This document shows, piece after piece, positions 21,995-32,178 of a stretch of 64,000 nt of DNA. Below the pieces are notes generated by a model. The model had not been told where the DNA came from. It saw only the letters and a program-made list of their open reading frames with translations, and ran no database searches. Made by a program: the position numbers and the translations under genes. The stretch is from Chloranthus sessilifolius (taxonomy: Eukaryota > Streptophyta > Magnoliopsida > Chloranthales > Chloranthaceae). Each line of letters begins with the position of its first letter. The stretch's first letter is position 1. The stretch is from assembly GCA_021018995.1 (NCBI GenBank), contig CM037593.1:10072088-10136087 (forward strand). The letters are read 5' to 3'.

Positions 21995-22479
21995 TTTTAT
22001 GTGGTGTTTAAATGATTTCACACCACTAAATTAGAGCCTTTCATGCTAAACCGTTGAAGTGTGGTTTATCATTATAACATTTGGTGCACATTTTTTATCA
22101 ATTTAAATTGTTAGAATATGTTCTATCCAAAAAAATATGCTCATAAGTGAACGTGAACCATCCGATTGACAAACTTTAATACCATCCATTAAAACAAATT
22201 TTTTTATTAATATTAGAGTCTACAAATCAGATGATTTAACCTCCTCCAAAAATGTGCTTTTGGGCCCATTGCCCTTCTACTTATGATCTATCAGTTTGAC
22301 GGTGTGGATTACTCACATCATAAATCATTGATAGTGTATGATAATTTAAACACCAAGATGACATTTAAATGACGGTTAGGAGAGTAGGTCCCTTAATTCT
22401 AAGGCTTGGCATTCCTAATATCATCTTAAGATTTCATCGGTAAGCATTACAATGATAATGCCTCTAAACAACCTTACAG

Positions 22480-22770
22480 ATTCTCTAATCTCCGTTCCAA
22501 TCTTTCACACAATTGGTCTTGCGATCATAGGCATGTCATCGGACAGTTAATTTTTTATTTCACTTGGCATAGATCCCAAAAAGTGACCTAAAATTCACAA
22601 TTGATTAGCTTAATGTGGCATGTGGTTTTCAAGTCACTTTTTTGAGATGTGGGTCAAATGAAATAAAAGCAGCCTGTTTGATGGTTCACCCATGATCTTT
22701 AATGTCTAATTCAAAGCAATCAATGATTTTCAACGTGGTTGCTCTCAAAGATTCGGTGGGTGTAAATAAA
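22480..22770. repeat. MITE-like repeat of the GAATCAGATGATGGAGAT class
   Basis: Contains CCAATCTTTCACACAATTGGTCTTGCGATCAT and the opposite-strand counterpart, in the arrangement seen at 20495 and 28960. It ends near GATTCGGTGGGTGTAAAT. No duplication was verified. Confidence 0.45.
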
Positions 22771-23042
22771 TGAGCCCATAGAAAAATAATAAAACATTTA
22801 ATTGGAATAAGTGCCCATAAAAAAGCATAAGCTACAACCATGGCTTGGTGATATATATATATATATATATATATTAAAATGGGAAAATCACAAATACGCC
22901 TTTTTACAGCCAATGGGACGCTCACCTCTCACATCACACAGGCTTAGCCTGTGAGACACTCATCTCACACCACACATGCTTCTCTATCTCCAATTGAGCA
23001 TCATATAGTACCCCCAACATGAAGATTTATTTTTTTATTTAT

Positions 23043-26000
23043 TTATGAGGATGAAGATGAAGATGAGTGAGCAAATTGCAGAGACAATGGACTAGGGACC
23101 ATCAAAGGGTTTGGGTGCTGAGGGGTGTAGTAGATCACAAAGGGGCTTGCATGGTTGTGAACACCTTCATAAGTTGTAATCACATAGCTAAAGTCTTCAC
23201 CATCTCTCTCCACTCTCTTCTTCACTGGGCAATTTCCATTTGAGCACTTATAATAGTTCCTGTTTATTTATTCCATAACCAAATGAGATGTAAGATTCTT
23301 GCTTGGACCAAATGGCTCGGGTTGGTCCAACAAGTCGAGCGATCCGATCCGACATGGATTAAGTTTGGATCTATACTCCCGACCTAACACGGATCGGGTT
23401 CAAAATCTTGATCCGTTTATTAAATGGTTCAGGTTCAGGGTCTGGGTTCTGATCGGCTCAAAGTCAACTCGATCATTTAAACCCTCAACCCAAACCCGAC
23501 CCACCCGTTTATGGAAACCCGGAAGCCGAACCAAACTGGGCCGAATATAGGACCAACTTAGGTTGACATTGAAAGTAGGAAGTCATGTCAAGAAACTAGG
23601 ACCCTAACCTGACCCATTGAATTAGGCTTACCGTTAAGCCCAAATAGAATAAATTGGGCCCTCTTTTGTGGGCCAATAAACTATCCCCCTTAAGACCTGG
23701 GCAGCCCATTTGGATCCAACAACCTTGTGGTCCGGCTAATGGGTGCTGGATCAATCTCCTTTTGTTAAAGTGGTCAATCCACGAGAGTGGCGAGCAATTA
23801 ATGAGCACACAAATAAGTGAAAGTATTATTTTGACTTTTGACTTTGACATTCAAAAATATCCGTGCATCTTGAGTTGACTTTTCACTTTGACATTCAAGA
23901 ATATCTGTGCATCTGTCAAGATTGGCTGGAGGAGATTGACCTGAGCACTTTTGGCGGTATGCAAATAAATGAAGGAACCGGCTCTCCTGATCGTCATTTA
24001 AACACCAAAATGGTGTTTAAATGATCTTATACCATCAATGGTGTAAGATCCGAACCTTCAAAGTGATAGATCATAGATTAAAGTGCAACATGCCCAAAAA
24101 TGAGATTTTGGGGAGATTTAAACTATCTGATTTATAAACTATTATATCAAACTTATTTTTATTTTTAATGGTTGATATTAAAGTTAATCAATCGGATGGT
24201 TCGCATCCACTTATCCGCATGTTTCATTGGGCTGAGACATCTTCCAATGATAGATTGCCACTTGAGTAATTTAGATTGATCATAGATGAGTGGGACATGA
24301 CTTAATGATCAAGGAACAAAATTTCGGCTTTCGTTTCGGTTTCGGTGGGGACCGAAACCGAAATTTGCTACAGTGCCCGAAATAACAAAATATTCAGTTT
24401 TCATTTTGGTTTCGATGGGGACCGAAATCAAAACATTTCGGCCAAAATTTTGAGACTTCGGCTGAAATTTTGATCCTTAATAATGATAAATGACGCTTTA
24501 CTAGTGTGTAAGTTCATTAACGGCCATTTGGTGTTTAAATGTCGTTTGGGATCCATCATCCACATTTTACATGCTGTAGAAATGACATTTCATCTCATTC
24601 TGAAATGGCAGCCAATTGAACAGCCTAGGGCCATTGCTTAAAATCCATCGGCAGAACTCGTGTCAATGGGCCGGGATTCAGTCCGGACCCGGCCCAGAGG
24701 GACCAGGGTTGGGCCCAACCTTTTAGAAATTTGATAAATGGGTCAGGCCCGGCCCGGCCTGGATAAGACACAGGCCCAAGTTTGGGCTGCAAGGTGTAAG
24801 GCCCGGTAAAATGAATTCCTTATTAAAATTTTTTTTTTGAAAAAAATTCTTAAAAATTATTAGAAGCCCCTATGACGGGGCCAAAACTCGAGCTTGCAGC
24901 ATGGTGCGTGGGGCACGACATATGGTGTCAGGAGGGCATGTGACATGGGGGCCAAGAGAGCCTTGCGACGTGGTTGCGCTGCGGGGTCGCAACACGGATG
25001 CATAGGGGGGAAGACGCGGTCGCGACAAGGACGCGACTTAGCCAAGGTGGGCTAGCGACGCAAGAGGCGTTGCGGTATGTCAAACCAAAGGGTTTAAGGT
25101 CCTCCCGCCATTCTGACTGAATGATTGTTTTATCCTTCTATGTGGGAGAGTTGGTGGAGACTGGCTCCCACCCACACGGGGCCTTACATTGCAAGAGTGG
25201 GCGCAAGTGTTTCCTAGGCCTGATAAGGTGGGCCTAGGACGTCACGCAGCGATGCCGTGTGGCACCCAAGGGAGGTTGAAGTATGGCTCCGGACTACGCG
25301 TCGCAGTACATACAGCTGGGCAACTTCGTGACAACACCAGGGCGCTGCGTGGGACTCAGTTGAGCACAACAACACGTGGGCCAAGGATAAATGGTGCTAG
25401 TAATGCGGAACGCACACGAAGGCAGACTGCGTGGGACTCAGTTGAGCACGCGGGCGCAAGGCACAAGGCTGTGGGCTTGGTTCGGCAGGCGAGCTAGGCA
25501 TGGTGGCATGGGAAGCTGCATGCCAAGACTGTTGCGAGCGAGGTACTAGTGCAGTGCACAAGGTGAAGTTTGAGCAGGCCAAGTTTAGCATAGTGGTGCA
25601 ATTGGCGTGTCGTAAGGGGCACGATAAACTGGGTGGTAGGCCGTGAAATAGAGGTAACTACGATGGGGGAGTTCTCGTCCTCTAGGCGGGTGGTATTAGA
25701 GCTGATGTGTATATGGGTTGGCTTCGTTGCATGCGGTAGCGAAGTACCACGCGGATTGAAAGCGCGTCGAAGGACACTCTCGCGATTGTTGGTATCAGAA
25801 GTAGGCTAACTTAGCGCAGCGTGCATTAGGTGCCGCACGGGTCTGAGGTTGCAGAAATGCGACCTCGTGACACCCCGCTCGACTCGATCCGGCCCGTTTA
25901 GCTAATTGAACCGAGTTGGGCTATAAGGTTTCAAAACTGGGCCGGGCCAGCCCCAAAATTTTAAAAAAGGGGCCGGGTGAAAAACCCAGCCGGGCCCGTT

Positions 26001-26719
26001 GACAGCCCTTCGTAAGTGAGATGAAAATAAGTCCAAACTAAAACCATCTCATTCATGAATTGAGGTGGAAAATCAACATTTAAATCTAGAATCCGAAATC
26101 CATACCATTCGTGGTTGGTACCAGTTTCGTAACATTCATGCCAGGTGGATCCTATGCCGGAAGGCCCGGAACGTACCAGACGGTATAATCTGGTAATAAT
26201 TAGGATTTTACACCACTCATGCAACCGATTTCAATCGTGCTTTCTGTGATTAGCGGTATAAACTTGTTATCCCAATTCGTAAATGAGATGATACAAGAAT
26301 CAATCAATTCGCGAATTAGCAAATGTCCAAACAAGGATGTTTAAGTTTTAATGGAAAATTCAATTGAAATAAGCTTGCCATTTGTTACCTTGGATTTGGG
26401 CTGGTCTTAACTGTTTTTTTCCCATACTTCCTCCACTTGAAACCATCATCCAACACTTCAAGCTCAGACTTTGTCCTAAATGCAACCTTATGTCCACTCT
26501 CCATCTTTATTCTCTTCCTTCCATTCATACATTTCCTACACCCACAAATACAAACACCATATTAGTAAAAAATGATCAAGTAGAAATCCTATCAAAGTAT
26601 ATATATATATAGAGAGAGAGAGAGAAATGATCATATGCTTCGAGCATCCAACAACTACATCTCAAACATACAACTACTAGATGCTCAAGTCACGCTCTGA
26701 CTTAAGTCATATAATCATT

Positions 26720-26808
<89 letters not shown>

Positions 26809-27050
26809 GATGTCAAAATAGAAAATTTGAAACCGGTCACTTGCATGTAACTATTTTCGGTGACCGCACTGATTGGCTTGGAATCTTTGACGACCTCCTC
26901 CGGAAAAACCACATTAGCATTGAGTTGTTCTAATGCTTCATCGAACACTAGATAGTCAGAGAGCTCGAATGCAAATTGGTCCCGATGATCGATCGGAAAA
27001 GTGTAATTAGGGTTTCCTAATGATTCTTTCATTAGGAAGGCGTTGGACAT
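23043..27050 (-). CDS. WRKY transcription factor, group IIc, WRKYGKK variant
   Basis: Three minus-strand exons. Exon 1, 27050 to about 26841, starts [10 protein letters not shown] and carries [11 protein letters not shown], a motif at the N-terminus of WRKY50/51-type proteins. Exon 2, 26535-26389, has [24 protein letters not shown] and TSPNPR, ending AG|GTAAC. Exon 3, 23259-23043, restores the Arg codon and continues [20 protein letters not shown] and [12 protein letters not shown], then a Ser-rich tail and TAA. The C2H2 zinc ligands are complete. The intron inside the domain is at the standard WRKY position. The exon 1 donor is unresolved: CAA|GTGACC is in phase 0 but exon 2 from its best acceptor needs two carried bases, and an (AT)n tract follows directly. 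About 190 residues, normal for this subgroup. WRKY50/51-like factors act in nuclear defence and jasmonate/salicylate responses; the Gly-Lys-Lys variant is known to alter W-box preference. Confidence 0.88.
24310..24479. mobile_element. hAT MITE of the CAAGGATCAAAAT family, 170 bp
   Basis: Ends CAAGGAACAAAATTTCGG and, reversed, TAAGGATCAAAATTTC. Flanks TTAATGAT (24302-24309) and ATAATGAT (24480-24487) match in 7 of 8 bases. It contains two copies of GTGGGGACCGAAA-type sequence, as does the copy at 13217. It lies in intron 2 of the WRKY gene. Confidence 0.8.
24660..26012. repeat. GC-rich composite repeat in the WRKY intron
   Basis: The outer edges are an inverted pair (GTGTCAATGGGCCGGG at left; GGCTGTCAACGGGCCCGG, reversed, at right) of the GGGCTGTCAA class with GGCCCGGCCC interior. 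Inside it, 24793-25189 is a separate block whose ends are TGTAAGGCCCGG and, reversed, TGTAAGGCCCCG, with TGCAAG on both sides; a solo LTR or a small DNA transposon. Primer-site-like TGGTATTAGAGCTGA (25688) and TGGTATCAGAA (25785) suggest retroelement debris. Long frames here reflect base composition only. The G+C contrast with surroundings is striking. Confidence 0.55.
26593..26628. repeat. (AT)n-(GA)n microsatellite
   Basis: Short AT run followed by AGAGAG, in the first intron of the WRKY gene. Confidence 0.85.
26724..26804. repeat. (AT)n microsatellite, about 80 bp
   Basis: Pure AT dinucleotides just after the presumed end of WRKY exon 1 (minus strand). Expansion here may have altered the splice-donor context. 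Confidence 0.95.
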
Positions 27051-28170
27051 AGCTATCTATGATTGAGAGTTCCTGCCGTAGTGAACTTATGTGCTAGGTG
27101 TGCTATGTATGTATATATGTATATATATTTTCCGCGCTTTCGCCGAAACTTTCCTGCAAGCTGGTATGAAGGTTCTTTAAGGATAGCCCGAGTGTCGATG
27201 TCACAATGTGAGACGTGGGCGGTCCCCTGTAATGACTTGGGCTATCATTATATGATTGTGACCTATTGGAGATTGAGACTTGACTTGTGTTTCTTTATCA
27301 GATAGACAAAATCTTAGGGCACTTTACTTTAGTTGGGTTGTGACACGATCATCGCCCATGTCATTCATGGCGTATGTTTGTGGGCGGCTCATTTAACCCT
27401 ATAACCTTCCTATGAAATCCACTAGTGCTTTAAGAAATGATGAAGAAACTTCTCAAAGCTAAGTACATAATTATCTCTTTGTTTAAATTAATTATTTTTT
27501 TTAAAAGTCAAAGATGCGGCTCGAACCTTTTAACTCAATAGGACTCGAAGGTTCAATTCGGGTACTCAATGTGCCGAGCGGGGGGTTAGGGTTGGGCCCA
27601 TCCTTAATCAAATGGATTATAATCAGGCTTCTTGAAGCTTGTCCATAGAAGCTCAATTACTATCGGGCTTAGCCAACCCATTTATGAACTGGGCTTACCT
27701 TGTCTTAGCCTATACCGACCCAAATCAGGTCGGGCCGGGCGTCGTGTCAATTTCTATATAAAATAACTCAGCTGACGGAGTCACGCCGAGTTCGGGAGTA
27801 GCTTAGACGGATCGATTTTTAATCTGGCTTTGGAAACTTTCTCATACCTTATCCCACTTACTAATCAGGTGGTGCCGGGCTAACCTATTTATCCATTAGG
27901 GTACCTATCTTAGCCCATAATCAGCTCATTCGGGTTGAGATTCAATCCAAACTTATCTAACATAACGTAATTAAAAATAAAATAAGTTAGAGCTGAGCTC
28001 GTGACTGAATTTTGATAATGATCACTTTTTTCAAAGGTTAATCTTCTGGATTAGCCAACCTAACCCTGATCCGTCGGATCTAATTTTGAAAATTTTAATC
28101 GAGCCGAGTGCATAAAATTGACCTATCGAGTTAGGCATGACGCATTCGACCAATCTTCGTGTCGGGTAAT
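27051..28170. other. WRKY upstream region and GTCGGGT-rich repeats
   Basis: 27051-27300 would hold the WRKY promoter and 5' UTR; no unambiguous TATA element can be separated from the TATATGTATATATA at 27112-27127. From about 27550 the words CGGGTT, GGTCGGGCCGGG and AACCCGA recur, resembling the GGGCTGTCAA repeat class. No gene. Confidence 0.4.
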
Positions 28171-30780
28171 CTCTAAAAACCTAATAATAAATAAATAAAA
28201 TAAAATTATAAGCAATGTGATAAATCGAAGCTGCCACGAAGAACCGGGTAACGACGACGACGATGACATCAAGAGTCAAACAAAATTTGTCAACGAGCGC
28301 TTAGTGCCAAGTGTCACGATACCATCTCAACACATGTCTACATAATAAGCCATACAAAAAATATCCCTTCAGTGGGGCCTAAGGTGACCAACGGCTTACA
28401 GGCATTTTTGGTATTTTTCAGAAGGTAGCTGGTACTTGGTAGTTGCTAGCTGTGTCATTAAATTCTCCGAATTAATTAAAAATGTAACAAAAATTCTCCG
28501 AATAGATAATCTAAATATTAACTTAATTCATCAATTCTCTAAATTTTTGTGGCATTTGATGAATTTTTTATTTCTTTCTTTGTTTTCCAATTTTTTATTG
28601 ATTAATAAGCGGGGCGAGCTTGAACTCGTCCTATGAAAATTTGACTCCTACGGATCCCAATTCAACCTTGAGATCCGTAAAATTCTCTCTCTAGGCGCGG
28701 TAAATTTGTTGATCATGGCTTGTGCACCATACACCGTTTATTTTAGCGTTCAGGTCAAACAATTGACAGCTCTCAGACTTGGGCATGACAAAGTAAAACC
28801 AGCACATGCTCTATTGTAAATTGCAAGGAAATCACCTTTGGTTATAAAATGTTGACTTAGTCAACTCCCATGATCTTAGCTCACGTACTTGCTAAATCAA
28901 AGGAAGCTTCACTTGAAGAAGAACACCCTTCATTTCTTCTTTCTCCACTTAGGTTTCACACGCTTAAACCATTGACTGCTTTGAATCAGATAATGGACAT
29001 CTCTTTTCATCCCATTCTTCGTTGCAAAAGATTTTTAGATTATGAGCTTACCATCAGACTGCCAGATTTGGATTCCCTGCCCACACATCCCCCAAAATGA
29101 ACATGATCATACCCTACATCACATCATTTTTCGGGTTGCGTCTCCATAAAATCAAAATCTGATCGTCTGATGGTAAGACCATAATGTCAAGATCTATTAT
29201 TTCAAAAATTAGAATGAAAGACAATCTCCATCATCTAATTTAAACGAGTAAAGCACGTGAGATCATGATTGAAAAAAAAAAATCTTGAGTTGAAAATGAA
29301 AGTACCAAAAATTAAAATTTTCACAATATACATTTCACTTAGACATTCTAGATGTCTATAGAATCCCCAGCCATGTTGTGTAGCGACTGTATGAGAAAGA
29401 GATAGATGTTCTTTTCGGTTTTTGATAGTGAAAGGGGGTTGTTTTTAATATAATAATTGAGACAAGTGTTATATTAAAGGTCAAATAGTAACTCAAGAAC
29501 CACGTGAATAAATGGCTATCTCAGGTAACTTTGGGATGCGTGCCACGTGTATGTCCATGATCTCGATATCAATTATCTGATAGATTGGACTGAAAAATGA
29601 TCTCCATCGTTTGATGGCTTTGATTCAATGCCATTAGAGACAATATTGAATCAGAGACATCATATGATAGCGTAATCTTTCCAATCTTTTACACAAATAG
29701 ATTAGAGATCACCAACGTCAAATCACATGAAATGCAAGATGGTTTCACATGGCACACATCTCAAAAGGTAACCTAAGCTCGGTCAAAGCCAGCATGTAGA
29801 GTGGTAACTTATTACCCACAAAGTGCAATGTCATAAGGAGTGAGTTAGTGGTGGTTAAATCAATCTTCCTCCACCAATCTTTTGAAAAATGTAATGATAC
29901 TTTTTAGCATCAAATCAATGAATGGTCAAAATATGGATACCAAATCCTATGTTAAAGATGTGTTAGGTTATTTTGTAAATTAGCTAATATATACAATAAT
30001 CGCCCGACTCTAAATAGTGATTTCTAACAGGTCACTTTTTTTGACAGGTGGCACCACTTTATGAGTACATATCATATACACCTGTCACTTTTTTTGACAG
30101 GTGGCACCACTTTATCGAGTACATATCATATGAGTACTTTATCAACTTACCATGTGATTCAAAGCAGGAAAATGCCTTTTAGGTGAGCGTCTAAAACTGA
30201 TATTAGAGTCATATAGCTATTATTTTAAATTTAATTGCTTTGAGCTACTTAATAGATATATTTTTCTGTGATGCACGGGATCTTTGTATCAAGTCCTTCC
30301 AACTGTATTAAAATCATATCATGCACATCCCAATTCAGTAACCCGGATGGATTGGTGTAGACACCCAAATTGGCCCAATACAATTTCAAGCTTGTTCTTT
30401 AATAAGAGCACGCTTTCAAGCATTCGAAAGGATCCTTCATAGTTTAGAGAACCCCTTAGACACCCATAACCCATCCTAGACTGTCATGAGCCCACAAATC
30501 AAGCTTATGATTTTTCTCAAAAATTAACCCATATGTGTATATTATGCACGCATGGCCAAAATTAACTCATGCATGCATAGTATGCATGCATGATCAATTC
30601 TAATTTTCTCCGGAAAGTAGCTCTCGGCTCGGGCCCCCAACTTTTTAGTTTTATTTTTTGGCTTTAAGGCATGCGTGCATAATATGCACACATGACTTAA
30701 AACCCGCAAGTTCGAGAATGCATGATTCTCATTGTTGTGATCTGACTTGTGGACTATCCAAAACTTTAAGGTTAGGTTCT
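28171..30780. other. Intergenic repeats, no gene seen
   Basis: Several partial copies of the phrase family TTGAATCAGATAATGG ... CTTTTCATCCCATTC ... GATCTTGAGATCATG occur on both strands (28960-29260, 29560-29780). A 76-codon frame at 28870-29100 is a translation of such a copy. Low-copy host coding was not recognised. Confidence 0.4.
30030..30134 (+). repeat. Tandem duplication, about 53-bp unit, two copies
   Basis: The unit beginning GTCACTTTTTTTGACAGGTG and ending near GAGTACATATCATAT is repeated head to tail with very few differences, suggesting a recent event. The unit's first half has a small inverted pair (CACCTGTC / GACAGGTG). Confidence 0.8.
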
Positions 30781-31194
30781 TATAGCGACTCTGAAATTTT
30801 AAGGGTTAACTTGTTGACTTTTGATTGATTTAATCTCGATCAAAACTCTAACTAATGAGATGTTGCCCATGGTCATCTGATTCATAAATGGCTCATTCAT
30901 CGTTGTATAATTTTATGTATAAGTATAATTTTATAATAATTAAATATATGAGCACTCATATAGGAAATTATATTAGTAAGTTGTATATGATATGTACTCA
31001 TATGTACAACTTATACCCCAGGTTAAGTGTCGAGTTGCCTTGAATATGCTCCATTACATAGAATTAGTATTTCATAAACTAATATTTGAAAGCAAATATT
31101 TATATAATATGACATAAAAATTAAATTAACGATAAGTTAGTAGTTGTAACCCTTTATATATTATATATGTACACCTGCGATCGTGATTCTACAT

Positions 31195-31314
31195 CAATTA
31201 TGATATAGTTGAACAACATAAGTAGGTTATTTAAAGTTTCAATATTTATAAGGCAATTATGATATAGTTGAACAGCATAAGTAGATTATTTAAAGTTTCA
31301 ATATTTATAAGGTA
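31195..31314 (+). repeat. Tandem duplication, 60-bp unit, two copies
   Basis: The unit starting CAATTATGATATAGTTGAAC and ending AATATTTATAAGG is repeated with two or three substitutions. It starts in the terminal repeat of the enclosing transposon. Confidence 0.88.
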
Positions 31315-31361
31315 AAATAAGCTCGATTGAGCTTAGGCCAAGAAAGCTCAACACAAAACTA

Positions 31362-31553
31362 GGGTTGTCAAGGGATGCAACCTGATACCCCAACCACTCG
31401 ACCCAGATTTTTCATCAGGTCAGGCAACAAGTTTATCATTTGCAACCTGACTCCAACCAAATGTTTTTTTGATCTAGTCGAGTTGGATTGAACATACGCC
31501 ATTTTCCCATTGGGTAACAAAATTTTTGGCTTGACCCGACTCGTTGGCAGCCC
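31362..31553. repeat. GGGCTGTCAA-type MITE
   Basis: Starts GGGTTGTCAAGGG and ends CTCGTTGGCAGCCC, an imperfect inverted pair. Interior words ACCTGA and GACCCGA match the copy at 16474-16618. Confidence 0.6.
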
Positions 31554-31999
31554 TACAAACCCCAACCCATGGTATAAAGGAGTGTAGATGTTCAACCTGA
31601 CCAGCTGTGACGAGTTACGGGGTGGAAATTTGAAGCCTAACCAAACCTCTAATGTGTTAGATCACTTAACTCATTAGTTCTCAAGCCATTGTTGAAGATG
31701 TGTTCGATAGAATAAACATTTGGCCGTTGGGTAGGTGGGTCATGATCTCAAGATCTACTGTGTGAAAAATTGGAACTATAAGAGATCATCATCGTGTTTT
31801 CAAGGTTAAGATGATTGCATGTGAATACATGATTCAAACATTCATTGAATAAATCAAAATTGAAAATAACATTTATAATCGATTTTTTTTTCTTTTATAG
31901 GGCTAATCAAATTGATTGAGGCGTTATACCTCCAATGTAGCCTTTGACATGATGCTCTAAAATGCCTTTGATATGATGCTCTCAAAATAAAAGGCATAA

Positions 32000-32178
32000 A
32001 TTTTGACAAGACAAAAATTTATCCAATTTTGGACCAAAATTTCGATCGAAAACTGATAATTTGACCGAAATTTCGACCGATAATTTTAATCCCATACAAG
32101 ATATGACCGAAAATTCGGTCCAAATTATCATTTCGGTGAGGACGGAAACCGATAATTTAGACCGAAATTTTGATCTTT
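32000..32178. repeat. Degenerate CAAGGATCAAAAT-family hAT MITE
   Basis: Repeated GACCGAAATTTCG and CCGATAATTT words and an end reading ACCGAAATTTTGATCTTTG. The left end and a target duplication are not clear, so limits are approximate. Confidence 0.5.

Noticed and set aside
25189-25497. 102-codon frame in the GC-rich block
   Set aside because: GC-rich DNA has few stops by chance; no domain, and other frames on both strands are equally open.
28870-29100. 76-codon plus-strand frame
   Set aside because: It translates a copy of the GAATCAGATAATGG repeat family found at many places and has no protein features.
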